NCBI RefSeq assembly: GCF_014639255.1 | Contig: NZ_BMFV01000016.1 | Coordinates: 32,076 to 96,075 of the forward strand | Direction of reading: 5' to 3' | Length of the DNA stretch: 64,000 nucleotides | From: Pullulanibacillus pueri | GTDB taxonomy: Bacteria > Bacillota > Bacilli > Bacillales > Sporolactobacillaceae | Shown here: positions 17,405-25,884 of the stretch, one piece after another | Numbering within the stretch: the stretch's first letter is position 1 | How the letters are laid out: each line of letters opens with the position of its first letter | Notes under the pieces: model-generated | Databases searched by the model: none | Seen by the model: the letters and a program-made list of their open reading frames with translations, nothing else | What the model was told of the DNA's origin: nothing | Program-made: the position numbers and the translations under genes

Positions 17405-17956
17405 TTATTTTCCTCTGCGGGCAGATAGCAGTCGTTCCATCACGTCGTCCTGTGGGTTTAAACCAGAATACTCTGTAGCACAATTCTCTCGAACGATTTG
17501 ATATATCTCCATCCATAGCCTGTTTGTCTGGCTCATAAAGTTCTGACTCATCGCTACATAAGGACTTTGAATAGCATTGCCGGTGGTTGGGTGTTTGGCT
17601 AGAAAGCCAAACTCGGTTACTGCTTCCTCACACTGTATCCATCTTGCCGCACTCATGGCATATCGCTCTAGAAGCTGTGGAAGTACCAAATGGGCACAGC
17701 CACGTTCCTCAAGCCATTTCCATGTAATTTCATAGATTTCACTCGCTACTAGGGTTTTTCCATCCTTTTGCACTGCGGAGAGCATGGCCATTGGCTTTGG
17801 CATTTCTTGCCCCTTCAGGTCAGCGGTATTTTGGAACTCCACGACTTCAAGCTTTCTCTTACCAGGGTTTCCCTCTGCAATTTTGTCAGCAAGTGGTTTC
17901 TTCTTTTGACCGGAGCCTATACGGGCACCGCCACGATTTGTTCCATCTTTGGCCAT
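17405..17956 (-). CDS. terS: Terminase small subunit, P27 family
   Basis: 183 residues beginning MAKDGTNRGGARIGSGQKKKPLADKI, followed by GNPGKRKLE, the classical P27-family opening. A helical core (YEITWKWLEERG, LPQLLERYAMSAARWIQCEEAV) and the FMSQTNRLWMEIYQIVRENC segment follow. It recognises the packaging site. It is next to the HNH gene, as in HK97-like cos phages, but separated from the large subunit by the metK-to-DUF5049 cassette. Confidence 0.9.
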   Translation of the reverse strand: MAKDGTNRGGARIGSGQKKKPLADKIAEGNPGKRKLEVVEFQNTADLKGQEMPKPMAMLSAVQKDGKTLVASEIYEITWKWLEERGCAHLVLPQLLERYAMSAARWIQCEEAVTEFGFLAKHPTTGNAIQSPYVAMSQNFMSQTNRLWMEIYQIVRENCATEYSGLNPQDDVMERLLSARRGK

Positions 17957-18064
17957 TCACTCACCTCTTTTCGTCAATGGGCCTATTACCCTGTTTGAAA
18001 CCGCGAATTTTCACGCGTTGCCCGCCCGTTACACAAATGAAAAGCTGTGGAGATTTGACTCCCC

Positions 18065-18424
18065 CTATCGGGTTCCCCAACGGTCTCCATCTCTTGCCGT
18101 GATTGCAGAGTGGCAAGGAGTACAAAGAGCCATCAGATTACTTCTATCGTGAGTCCCTCCTCTTGCAAGAGGGAGAATATGATGCACTTCGGTTGCTGGG
18201 GTCAGCTTTCCTTGTCGTTTACATTCCTCACAAAGAGGATGAGCTGCAATGTAACGGTCACGTATCCTTTTCCAAGCACGACCATAACGCTTACGGGTTG
18301 ATGGGTCACGATCATACTTTTCATACCGTGCAGCTTCCTTCTTACTATGCTCTTCACAAAAGCGCTTGTCGGTTAGTTCTGGGCAACCAGGGTAAGAGCA
18401 CGGTCGCTTAGGTTTCTTTGGCAT
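18065..18424 (-). CDS. HNH endonuclease
   Basis: 119 residues from the ATG at 18424 (MPKKPKRPCSYPGCPEL) after AAAGGAGGTG. N-terminal zinc-finger-like CSYPGCPELTDKRFCEEH, then the HNH core: CEECKRQGKL, EVHHILPLARGG, DRSNLMALCTPCHSA. In HK97-like phages such HNH proteins act with the terminase at the cos site. It is the first gene of the packaging block. Confidence 0.92.
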   Translation of the reverse strand: MPKKPKRPCSYPGCPELTDKRFCEEHSKKEAARYEKYDRDPSTRKRYGRAWKRIRDRYIAAHPLCEECKRQGKLTPATEVHHILPLARGGTHDRSNLMALCTPCHSAITARDGDRWGTR

Positions 18425-18645
18425 ACTGCACCTCCTTTTGCCCATAGAAAAAGCCCTCGCAGGAGTGGTTCTCCCGTGAAGGCTTCTGTTTATTAATATT
18501 CCATACTACCATTATATAACTTTCACTACAGACAAACAGTGTCATCGTATGCCAAACTGTGCCAAAGTGTGCCAACCTTTTGCGAGCATTCAGATTACTG
18601 CGTACAAAAACCACCAATAGATATTTTCAAAAATATCCAAAGTTA

Positions 18646-18673
18646 TTGACATGTTTATTGTAATTGTTATAAT
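18646..18673 (+). promoter_or_regulatory. Sigma-A promoter of the Xre/deformylase unit
   Basis: TTGACA at 18646-18651 and TATAAT at 18668-18673 with a 16-bp spacer, on the plus strand, upstream of the Xre gene. Both boxes are exact consensus. Confidence 0.85.
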
Positions 18674-18679
18674 AACAAT
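18663..18679 (+). promoter_or_regulatory. Palindromic operator over the -10 box
   Basis: Perfect 17-bp dyad ATTGTTAT-A-ATAACAAT covering the -10 box. A half-matching copy (ATAACAAT preceded by a degenerate left arm) lies at about 18912-18928, overlapping the deformylase start. The simplest reading is autorepression by the Xre protein encoded downstream. Confidence 0.7.
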
Positions 18680-18708
18680 GTCCAATATCTTTGACATAGG
18701 TGATACTG

Positions 18709-18900
18709 TTGAAAAATAAAATTAAAGCAATACGGAACAAATTGGGGATAACACAAGAGCAACTTGCTAAGAAGTGTGGAGTTGTTAGACAAACAATAAA
18801 TTGTATAGAGAATGATAAATATGATCCCACACTGGAACTGGCTTTCAAATTATCAAAAACGTTAAAAGTAAAGGTAGATGAATTGTTTATTTATGAATAA
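18709..18900 (+). CDS. Xre-family regulator
   Basis: 63 residues. I take the TTG at 18709 as start because AGGTGAT is correctly spaced; an in-frame GTG lies at 18700. The whole protein is one HTH_3 domain: IRNKLGITQEQLAKKCGVVRQTINCIENDKYDPTLELAFKLSKTL, ending VDELFIYE, as in YozG/YgzD-like small regulators. It is on the plus strand in a minus-strand prophage operon, is AT-rich, and precedes the deformylase gene. Likely represses its own promoter through the dyad at 18663-18679. Confidence 0.9.
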   Translation: MKNKIKAIRNKLGITQEQLAKKCGVVRQTINCIENDKYDPTLELAFKLSKTLKVKVDELFIYE

Positions 18901-18925
18901 ATTTCATTCAAATTATATAATAACA

Positions 18926-19468
18926 ATGAAAGATATTGTAAGGGAAGGTAATGATATCTTACATCGACCAACACTGGAAGTGATGGTACCTCCCCCTGAG
19001 GAAGATAAGGAAACATTAACTAGTATGATGAATTTCTTAAAAAATAGTCAAGACCCCATTCTATCCAAAAAATATAAATTACGTGGAGGAGTTGGATTAT
19101 CCGCGAATCAGATTGGCTTGAATAAGCGAATGTTTGTAGCGTATTTCACTGACGAGATGGGGAAAGAACATGAATATACCCTTATTAATCCAAAAATTAT
19201 TAGCCATTCCGTTTCTATGATTTACTTACCACCAAGTGAAGGGTGCCTATCTGTTGATCGAGATATAAATGGGTTCGTACCAAGATATGAGAGAATTAAA
19301 GTGAAAGGGTTTAATTTAGAAGGAGAAGAAATAATATTAAAACTCAATGGCTATTCCTCTATTGTTATTCAACATGAAATAGATCACCTAAATGGAATTA
19401 TGTTTTATGAGCGTATCAATAAAGAAAATCCTTTCAAACTACCAGAAAACTGTAAAAGTTTATACTGA
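18926..19468 (+). CDS. def: Peptide deformylase (type 2)
   Basis: 180 residues from the ATG at 18926 (MKDIVREGNDILHRPTLEV). All three catalytic motifs are present: GVGLSANQIG (I), EGCLSVDRD (II), and QHEIDHLNGI (III), so it should bind metal and remove N-formyl from nascent proteins. Insertions and length match the Gram-positive type 2 enzyme. No Shine-Dalgarno is evident just upstream, and a partial operator copy overlaps the start. It is accessory cargo in the prophage. It could give resistance to deformylase inhibitors (actinonin type) or help phage protein maturation; neither is shown. Confidence 0.93.
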   Translation: MKDIVREGNDILHRPTLEVMVPPPEEDKETLTSMMNFLKNSQDPILSKKYKLRGGVGLSANQIGLNKRMFVAYFTDEMGKEHEYTLINPKIISHSVSMIYLPPSEGCLSVDRDINGFVPRYERIKVKGFNLEGEEIILKLNGYSSIVIQHEIDHLNGIMFYERINKENPFKLPENCKSLY

Positions 19469-19504
19469 GATCATGCATTAGGTCGGTATTCAAAGTGGGT
19501 AAGC

Positions 19505-19541
19505 AATGAGTTGTTGTTTTGACAGCTCATTTTAATTTAAT
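19505..19541 (+). terminator. Rho-independent terminator after def
   Basis: Ten-pair stem AATGAGTTGT/ACAGCTCATT with a seven-base loop, followed by TTTTAATTTAAT, 37 bases after the deformylase stop. Confidence 0.8.
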
Positions 19542-19609
19542 AATCATTAAAAAGGAGAAACTAATTATTTAAATCACTGTAATTTTCATACAATGACTAA
19601 GGTAATGGT

Positions 19610-19633
19610 GAAGAGGGCCTTTTAACCCTCTTC
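19610..19633. terminator. Perfect inverted repeat, possible bidirectional terminator
   Basis: GAAGAGGG and CCCTCTTC flank an eight-base centre between the converging def and DUF1492 genes. No long T-run follows on either strand, so termination is only probable. Confidence 0.5.
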
Positions 19634-19659
19634 CTGCACTATTTTCCGGTTACTCCTTT

Positions 19660-20073
19660 TTATTTTGGAACCTTTAAATGTTGCAAAGCGGATGAGTGGA
19701 GTCTGTGTACGGTTCTCATAGAAACATTAAGGTTGACACAGATTTCTTCCCAGTTAAGAAAGTTAATGTATCGGTAGCGAAGAAGTAGCTTCTCATCCAC
19801 GTTTTCCATCTGGTTAATCGCTTCACGGATATCTGATTTCAGCTTTACTAATCGTTCAACTTCTTGCTGTATTTGTTGCTCCAAATCTATTATTCTAATC
19901 ACATATTTTTCAAAGGGTGGGTCAGTACTCTTGGTTCGACTGACTTTTTCCTCAAGAATGGGGGATGAAATACTTCTTGATAGATTTCTTAAGTTTTGCA
20001 ACTCTTCAAGGTCGGAATTAATCAATTCATTCAGGCGATAAGCCTGCTTTAAGAATTCCTTAGCTGTCATCAT
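19660..20073 (-). CDS. DUF1492/ArpU-like phage regulator
   Basis: 137 residues, start MMTAKEFLKQAYRLNELI after GAGGAGG with ATGA overlap to the upstream stop. A long N-terminal coiled coil (IIDLEQQIQQEVERLVKLKSDI) is followed by a sigma-region-4-like HTH: LLLRYRYINFLNWEEICVNLNVSMRTVHRLHSSALQHL. This family occurs just before the packaging genes and is thought to switch on late transcription. Here it is the last gene before the gap that holds the Xre/def cargo, consistent with control of the late operon. Confidence 0.82.
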   Translation of the reverse strand: MMTAKEFLKQAYRLNELINSDLEELQNLRNLSRSISSPILEEKVSRTKSTDPPFEKYVIRIIDLEQQIQQEVERLVKLKSDIREAINQMENVDEKLLLRYRYINFLNWEEICVNLNVSMRTVHRLHSSALQHLKVPK

Positions 20074-20291
20074 CGCACCACCTCCTCTTGTAGCTGTTGA
20101 ATTAACATGTCAGGGTTTAGGGAGGTGAGAACATTGAACAATCCAGAATGAAAGAAGCGCTCAACCTCACGTTTTGTATATAAAGCAGAATCATTGCGAG
20201 GGTGTTTTGCTAATCTTTTCAGTGCAAAACGATAATCCTTGACTGCCTGTAGAATAATGGCATTTGCCAGTTTTTCAAAAGCGTCCATCAT
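20070..20291 (-). CDS. Hypothetical phage protein
   Basis: 73 residues, MMDAFEKLANAIILQAVKDYRFAL..., ending LQEEVVR. Helical, with a basic KRLAKHPRNDSALYTKREVERFF centre. It overlaps the genes on both sides by four bases (ATGA), so it is part of the coupled SNF2-to-DUF1492 run and very probably real. I do not recognise a characterised family; small proteins of this kind precede DUF1492 in many Firmicutes phages. Confidence 0.7.
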   Translation of the reverse strand: MMDAFEKLANAIILQAVKDYRFALKRLAKHPRNDSALYTKREVERFFHSGLFNVLTSLNPDMLIQQLQEEVVR

Positions 20292-21649
20292 ACAACTTCC
20301 CTCGCTTTCCCAAGATTTGCTTTGACTGCATTGATAAGATCGGATTGTGTCTTTTCCTTTCGTTTCAAGGCTCTCATCACATCTTCATCAATCGTGCCTT
20401 TAGTAATAATGTGGTGGATTACCACGGTCTCATTTTGTCCTTGTCTCCAAAGTCTCGCATTGATTTGCTGATAGAGTTCCAGACTCCAAGTAAGTCCAAA
20501 CCAGATAAGCGTTGAACCTCCACTTTGTAAATTCAAACCGTGTCCAGCCGATGCTGGATGGATAACTGCCACAGAAATATCACCATTATTCCAATCCATG
20601 ATGTCTTTGGAAGTTTTAATTTCTTTGACATTGTATTTTGCTTTAATACGCTTTAAATCGTGATTATACCAATAGGCAATAAGCACAGGTTTGCCGTTTG
20701 CACCTTCAATTAGATCCTCAATAGCATCTAGCTTGCGGTCGTGAATAATATGAGGATTTTTATCATCATCGTAGATTGCACCATTTGCCATTTGCAGGAG
20801 TTTCCCTGAAAGGACGGCTGCGTTCATGGCATCAATCTCCTTATCAGCAAATTCAAGAACCATCTCTTCACGAAAGTGATCATATACTGATTGTTCTTTG
20901 TCATTTAGATACACAGGCACTTCATTGATCATGCATTCTGGCATTTTCAGAAAATCCACTGATTTCATGGAAATGGTGATATCCGAAATGAGCCGATATA
21001 TGGCATCTTCAGCACCTGGCAATGGTTTATATGAAAATACAATCTGCTGATTACGTTTATCCGGTGTAAAGAAGGAATTGCGGTAGTGAGTGATGTACCT
21101 GCCGAGTCTTTTACCCATGTCAAGGATACGAAACTCTGCCCACAAATCCATTAACCCATTACTGGAAGGTGTACCCGTAAGACCCACAATTCGTTTTGCC
21201 CTCGGCCTTACTTTTAGTAAACTTTTAAATCTTTTTGCACCATAGGACTTAAAGGATGATAGTTCATCAATGACCATCATATCGAAATTAAAAGGGATAC
21301 CACTTTTGTTTACCAACCAATCAACATTTTCTCTGTTTATAAGATAGACACTTGCAGGTTTCCTAAGAGCCGCCAATCGCTCCTGTTCTGTGCCGATGGC
21401 TACCGAAAACTCTAGCCCTTTTAAATGCTCCCACTTATTTATCTCAGCTGGCCAAGTATCCCTAGCTACTCGAAGTGGGGCAATGACCAGAACCTTTCCA
21501 ATTTCAAAACGATCAAGACACAGGTCGAATATAGCAGTTAGAGTAATGACGCTTTTGCCAAGACCCATTTCTAAAAACACCGCAGCAATGGGATGCTCTA
21601 GAATGAAGTTCGTTGCATAGGTCTGATATTTATGAGGATTGTATTTCAC
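20288..21649 (-). CDS. SNF2-family DEAD/DEAH helicase, phage type
   Basis: 453 residues using the GTG at 21649 (reading M-KYNPHKYQTYATNFI), which has GGAGGG seven bases upstream. Superfamily 2 motifs: HPIAAVFLEMGLGKSVITL (I), VLVIAPLRVARDTWP (Ia), DMMVIDELSSFKS (II), VGLTGTPSSNGL (III), then the second domain with HPASAGHGLNLQSGG and NARLWRQGQNETV (VI). It overlaps the VRR-NUC gene by 20 bases. The pair is a standard replication/recombination module of Firmicutes siphophages. Confidence 0.94.
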   Translation of the reverse strand: MKYNPHKYQTYATNFILEHPIAAVFLEMGLGKSVITLTAIFDLCLDRFEIGKVLVIAPLRVARDTWPAEINKWEHLKGLEFSVAIGTEQERLAALRKPASVYLINRENVDWLVNKSGIPFNFDMMVIDELSSFKSYGAKRFKSLLKVRPRAKRIVGLTGTPSSNGLMDLWAEFRILDMGKRLGRYITHYRNSFFTPDKRNQQIVFSYKPLPGAEDAIYRLISDITISMKSVDFLKMPECMINEVPVYLNDKEQSVYDHFREEMVLEFADKEIDAMNAAVLSGKLLQMANGAIYDDDKNPHIIHDRKLDAIEDLIEGANGKPVLIAYWYNHDLKRIKAKYNVKEIKTSKDIMDWNNGDISVAVIHPASAGHGLNLQSGGSTLIWFGLTWSLELYQQINARLWRQGQNETVVIHHIITKGTIDEDVMRALKRKEKTQSDLINAVKANLGKAREVV

Positions 21650-21911
21650 CGAGTATCCCTCCAATCTGCTTAACATCATCAATGACATAGCAGGCAAAGC
21701 CTAACTTCTGTAATTGCTTTATTCTTCTAATCTGTAACAGTCGAGGTTTCTTCCCGGGAGCCTTTAATTCCACAAATGCCATCTTCCCATGTGGTAAAAG
21801 CACCAGGCGATCTGGCATCCCATCTAAACCTGGGCTAACAAACTTCGCAGCAATGCCTCCCATCTTTTTTACCTCAGTCACCAGTTTCTTTTCGATATAT
21901 TTTTCAAGCAT
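21630..21911 (-). CDS. VRR-NUC nuclease
   Basis: 93 residues from the ATG at 21911 (MLEKYIEKKLVTEVKKMGG), preceded by GGGAGG. The stand-alone PD-(D/E)XK fold is visible: VSPGLDGMPDRLVLLPHGKMAFVELKAPGKKPRLLQIRRIKQL, with catalytic D, E and K (MPD...ELK). VRR-NUC proteins act as structure-specific nucleases in repair or phage recombination. Confidence 0.93.
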   Translation of the reverse strand: MLEKYIEKKLVTEVKKMGGIAAKFVSPGLDGMPDRLVLLPHGKMAFVELKAPGKKPRLLQIRRIKQLQKLGFACYVIDDVKQIGGILGEIQSS

Positions 21912-21936
21912 AAATACCTCCCATGTAAAAAGGCTC

Positions 21937-22222
21937 GGAACAAGAAAACAACTTTGACCCAATTTTCCTATACGCGCGTGTATGCGTGTATGCACAGGCT
22001 ACTATTACTTCTTTTTATTATTTATAAATAAATAGGTTACTTCTTGTTCCACTTGTTCCGAACCGTTGATTTTCCTTTTCATTACTAACTTTAGGGAAAT
22101 AACAAGTATGGGAACAAGGTAAGATACAACTTAGCGTTGTTCCTCGACTCGGGAATAAGCTCGTTGCTTTCCGTAGACAGGAAACGTTACAACACCATTC
22201 TTGTTCCCAGTGTACTTGTTCC
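21937..22222. repeat. Cluster of GGAACAAG octamers, possible replication origin
   Basis: Exact octamers GGAACAAG or its complement occur at 21937-21944, 22043-22050, 22052-22059, 22111-22118, 22200-22207 and 22215-22222; a seven-base match lies at 22137-22143. Two are tandem pairs. An AT-rich stretch (about 22008-22034) and a 28-base alternating purine/pyrimidine run (21969-21996) lie among them. The two rightmost copies are inside the end of the VapE gene. Iteron-like; function is inferred only. Confidence 0.5.
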
Positions 22223-24497
22223 ACTCACTGATCTTTCTCATAATGGCACCGATGGCATAGGAATCTGAAGGCTTTAGCAATGATGCCTCTTTACCGAAAC
22301 ACTCACACCAAATTTCCATATTACAAACAAGGGTCCTTTTTACTGTTCCAACACGGGTGCCGCCGCCAAATTCGCTACCGCCAAGGAAATTTCTACGCTC
22401 GTACAAAGACATCGTGTCCCAATCATCCGGCAAGAGCGTATCTAGATAGGTACGAACCAGTCCTTCTCGTTCATCTGTTTCCATCGCATCTGCCTGTTCA
22501 CTCGTCGCCATGGATACATCATCACCTTCAAGGTAGAGTTTTTCGCCCTTCTCATAAAGCACTAGTGCTTCTGCCCAAATCTGCTGTACTTCCTCTTTGG
22601 TCATCTGCCAAGCTTTCTTTTTACCGTTACCGTTAATGCGGACTGGCCAAAATCTGCGGTTGCCCGTGATATCTCGAAGAAATCCACTTTCTGCATTCGT
22701 TGAACCTACAATTACACACTGACGGGGATGGCTTTCGACGTTGACCCCATAACTGGCACGGTATTTATCATCCGCCCTTGAAATAAAGGACTTCACAATC
22801 TCCACATCCGTCTTACGCATTCCAGCAAGCTCACCGAGTTCCAACAACCAATATCCTTGAAGTTTTTCAGCACCTGATTTATCTTTCATGTCCGTAATGG
22901 TCAAACTGTCTGAAAACCAATCTCCGGCAAGCTTAGCAAAGAAGGTTGACTTACCGATGCCTTGAGGACCATTTAAGATAAGAACACTATCAAACTTTGT
23001 GCCTGGTCTATAAATACGGGCTACCGCCGCAACCATCGTTTTGCGAATAATTGCCTTTGTGTAGGAATTATCTGTTGCACCGAAATAATCAATGAGTAGA
23101 TTTTCTACTCGGCTAATACCATCCCATTTTGGCAGGGAGTCTAGGTACTCCTTAACAGGATGGTAGGCTCGTTCTGATGCTACCGCTACCACAGCATCCT
23201 TGGTCTTGGTAGGAGAATAGACCCCGTATTTGCTGCTTAAGTACACCTTAAGAAGTGCGTTATCCGAATCATTCCAACCCGCCTTAATCTGGTCCCAAGG
23301 CAGACCACCTTTGGCATCAATACCATCACGATGGCAGTTGAAAGCGATATGCTGTAAATCTTCATCATGCCGAATAATCAGAACGATGTTATCCAGTGTG
23401 TCTTTTATCCGACCTTGCTTATCTAGTTCCAAACCTGTCTGCCAATCCTCAGCACTAAACTCCTCTTCAGCCTGAGCCTGCCTTTCCTTTGCGAACTCAG
23501 CTTTTACCGCTTCATCTTTTATAGAAAACTCGCACATTGCCACAAAAGACGGCATCCTACCAGGAGCCGTAGTCGTGGAAGCTCTATCATCTAAAGAGCC
23601 GAATTTATGAATACGAACAAGGTCAAAAGCATTAAGGAGCAGGCCGCTTGCTGGGTCGGTGGCATGGTGGCTGTATGCAAATTTATCATCATAGATAATC
23701 ACACCCGCACTACTGTCAGCTGGAATATAGTCATAGCGCCCTTCCATAGCAGATGGTGCATAAACGGAACCTAAGAATTTCTCAATTGCTTCATGAACGG
23801 AGTAAGCACGACAGAAAGTTCCTACCACACCTTCTTTTAAAAGCGGATCGGCTTGTTCTTTAAGACTACGATTAATAACCTCAGACTGCCTACTTGATAC
23901 GGGCCAAGTTGATGTATCGTGCCAGTTTTCATATTTTGAAAGATAAATATTCGGGTCAAGTAATGCTCCATCCTGTTCTTCATAGACAAATTCACCATTA
24001 GAGGAAGTGGATGGCCAATACATAAGGCGATGCGCCTCATAGGTTGTATCATCGAAAAGGTCAATACCAAATTCTTTTGCCACCATACGTCCAACAGCTG
24101 CATATTCTTCTTCGCTGATCTCACGAGCAAGGGGAACGATAAGTCTAAGTCTCGGATTTTCTGGTGTGTGCTTATGAGTGGAGTAAACACAACATTTGTA
24201 GTCGAAAAGCATACTGATTTGCTCCCAAATATCTGGTCTACCGTAATCCATATCAAGGGTAAGCAAAGAACGGCATAAAACATTGCCCTTCTTTCGCCTT
24301 CCTTCTTTTAAATGTCCTCCGACAAAGCCGCCCACGTCTTTGATATCATCTTGCTGGCCTTTTTTAAGTTTCCGATATTCTTCTACCGTTTCAGTGGTAC
24401 GTTGGGTTGTCTTTACACGGGAGCAAAAATTCTCCCAGGAGATATCTTTGTTTTTCCATTTCCTATCCATCCGGCTATTGCCCACTGCAATTTTCAT
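22131..24497 (-). CDS. VapE-type primase-helicase
   Basis: 788 residues. The N-terminal 200 residues look like an archaeo-eukaryotic primase domain: LLTLDMDYG metal pair, VYSTHKHTPENPRLRLIVPL, and HRLMYWPS. The C-terminal half is the virulence-associated E helicase: LNGPQGIGKSTFFAKLAGDW Walker A near residue 500, WLLELGELAGM Walker B, and VGSTNAESGFLRDITGNRRFWPV sensor region. It is the phage replication initiator/primase-helicase. It starts inside the DUF4406 stop (ATGA) and its end lies within the GGAACAAG cluster. Confidence 0.93.
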   Translation of the reverse strand: MKIAVGNSRMDRKWKNKDISWENFCSRVKTTQRTTETVEEYRKLKKGQQDDIKDVGGFVGGHLKEGRRKKGNVLCRSLLTLDMDYGRPDIWEQISMLFDYKCCVYSTHKHTPENPRLRLIVPLAREISEEEYAAVGRMVAKEFGIDLFDDTTYEAHRLMYWPSTSSNGEFVYEEQDGALLDPNIYLSKYENWHDTSTWPVSSRQSEVINRSLKEQADPLLKEGVVGTFCRAYSVHEAIEKFLGSVYAPSAMEGRYDYIPADSSAGVIIYDDKFAYSHHATDPASGLLLNAFDLVRIHKFGSLDDRASTTTAPGRMPSFVAMCEFSIKDEAVKAEFAKERQAQAEEEFSAEDWQTGLELDKQGRIKDTLDNIVLIIRHDEDLQHIAFNCHRDGIDAKGGLPWDQIKAGWNDSDNALLKVYLSSKYGVYSPTKTKDAVVAVASERAYHPVKEYLDSLPKWDGISRVENLLIDYFGATDNSYTKAIIRKTMVAAVARIYRPGTKFDSVLILNGPQGIGKSTFFAKLAGDWFSDSLTITDMKDKSGAEKLQGYWLLELGELAGMRKTDVEIVKSFISRADDKYRASYGVNVESHPRQCVIVGSTNAESGFLRDITGNRRFWPVRINGNGKKKAWQMTKEEVQQIWAEALVLYEKGEKLYLEGDDVSMATSEQADAMETDEREGLVRTYLDTLLPDDWDTMSLYERRNFLGGSEFGGGTRVGTVKRTLVCNMEIWCECFGKEASLLKPSDSYAIGAIMRKISEWNKYTGNKNGVVTFPVYGKQRAYSRVEEQR

Positions 24498-24928
24498 AAG
24501 CTTTCAACCTCCTCATGCCCTGGACTAAAATACCTGACCGTTTGTCTGCGTTTCTTGGCTACTTCAATTTCCCTCGCCATACCGCTTGAGATGGTATTGC
24601 CCAGCACCCACACCTCTGAGCATTTACCCATAAGCACGATGTCCATAAATATGGCAAGCTCTCGTTCCTCTGGGTTTTCATCATCCATAAACTGCGGAAA
24701 CATAAGATGGGGAGCAATCGGAATACAGTTTTGGTCTAAGGCAAACCTGCAAAAACTGCGAGCCTTTTTAATGTTTCCTTCTACATCACCGGAATAGGGA
24801 GAACAGATATATACAAGCGGCTTAAAGGCAGATTTTTTCTCTGCCTTTTCCTTTCTCATTATGTTGGTTAGTGCTTCATGGGGAGTTGGGTCATGGTACC
24901 CTTCATGGTTAAATTTGTTGATTCCCAT
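24494..24928 (-). CDS. DUF4406 protein, nucleoside 2-deoxyribosyltransferase-like
   Basis: 144 residues from the ATG at 24928 (MGINKFNHEGYHDPTPHEAL) with GGAGGG upstream. The C-terminal 100 residues carry a Rossmann-like core: VYICSPYSGDVEGNIKKARSFCRFAL, PIAPHLMFPQF, and EVWVLGNTISSGMAREIEVA, as in DUF4406 and nucleoside deoxyribosyltransferases, with the conserved Asp/Glu pattern around GMAREI. May act in nucleotide salvage or modification; substrate unknown. Coupled to VapE (four-base overlap) and to the antirepressor gene. Confidence 0.82.
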   Translation of the reverse strand: MGINKFNHEGYHDPTPHEALTNIMRKEKAEKKSAFKPLVYICSPYSGDVEGNIKKARSFCRFALDQNCIPIAPHLMFPQFMDDENPEERELAIFMDIVLMGKCSEVWVLGNTISSGMAREIEVAKKRRQTVRYFSPGHEEVESL

Positions 24929-25680
24929 TACACACCCTCCATTTCTATCTGCGGCAAAATACCATCTGCCTTCAACAGTTCGTAAATGAAGAGTCTGCCT
25001 TTTTGAGTCCAATATGTATGGACTTTTGTATGCTGTTGCCCGTTACTGCCAAGGTAGCTATGAGTCTTAGTGCTGGTGTAACCTTTTTCCGCATACTTCT
25101 GATATAAAAGCCAAATGCCGCCTTGTTTAAATTGGATGCCCTTTTTATTAAGATAGCGGTTCATCCAAATAGCTGACTTACCGTAATCTTTGGCGATTGC
25201 TGATGTGGAAATGAGGTCTTTACAATTTAAAACCACATCGTAATAAGACACTTTCGGTTTCATTTCTGCAATTTGCTGATTCTGAACAGCAACCGTACCT
25301 TCAAGCACTTTATTTTGATTCCTTACTTGAGTTAATTGTTGATTAGCAAACTGTAATGCCCTTGCCATGATTGCCTCTGGGGAATTCCATCTTCTTTCAA
25401 TTTCAAGAAAGTATTGGCGGCACTCTTTCCCTTTTGGAGTACGCTGTATCATGCATAGCTCTTTTGCCATGTCAATTGTTAACTGATGGTCTATGCTTGG
25501 TCTGCCTCCAGTACTTTCGCTCAAAAATGAGCTAAAGTCTGACCCTTCCTCAAATCCGTACTCACACATTCTTGGAAACCAATCTTTATAAGCGGTCTTT
25601 ACTTCCAAGGCTTCATGTAGATCACGACCGAGTACTGTTGGTCGTTGACTTTCATAATTGATTTTTACTAATTCTTCCAT
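24928..25680 (-). CDS. Phage antirepressor, AntA/B plus KilAC domains
   Basis: 250 residues from the ATG at 25680 (MEELVKINYESQRPTVLGRDLHE) after GCAGGAGG. N-terminal AntA/AntB domain (YKDWFPRMCEYGFEEGSDF, STGGRPSIDHQLTIDMAKELCMIQRTPKG), a coiled linker (QNKVLEGTVAVQNQQIAEM), and a C-terminal KilAC domain ending with a typical TKVHTYWTQKGRLFIYELLK strand-helix. Such proteins block a CI-type repressor or redirect early transcription. Confidence 0.92.
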   Translation of the reverse strand: MEELVKINYESQRPTVLGRDLHEALEVKTAYKDWFPRMCEYGFEEGSDFSSFLSESTGGRPSIDHQLTIDMAKELCMIQRTPKGKECRQYFLEIERRWNSPEAIMARALQFANQQLTQVRNQNKVLEGTVAVQNQQIAEMKPKVSYYDVVLNCKDLISTSAIAKDYGKSAIWMNRYLNKKGIQFKQGGIWLLYQKYAEKGYTSTKTHSYLGSNGQQHTKVHTYWTQKGRLFIYELLKADGILPQIEMEGV

Positions 25681-25884
25681 ACGAATTACCTCCTGCAATA
25701 TAGTCAGAGGAAAGTTCCTCTACCTAATAGCCACAGGAGGTAATGATTGTTGAGGATTTTAAAAAAATTAATTAGGCATTCTGATTATCGTGTGGAATTT
25801 GTGTATTAATATAGATTTATAGATTGATTCAGCAGTTTTTCACTTCAACAAACGGGCTATTTATCAGAAGAAGTTATAAAATAA

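Noticed and set aside
18408..18617. 69-residue minus-strand frame beside the HNH gene
   Set aside because: It overlaps the HNH start, has no ribosome site and encodes nothing recognisable.
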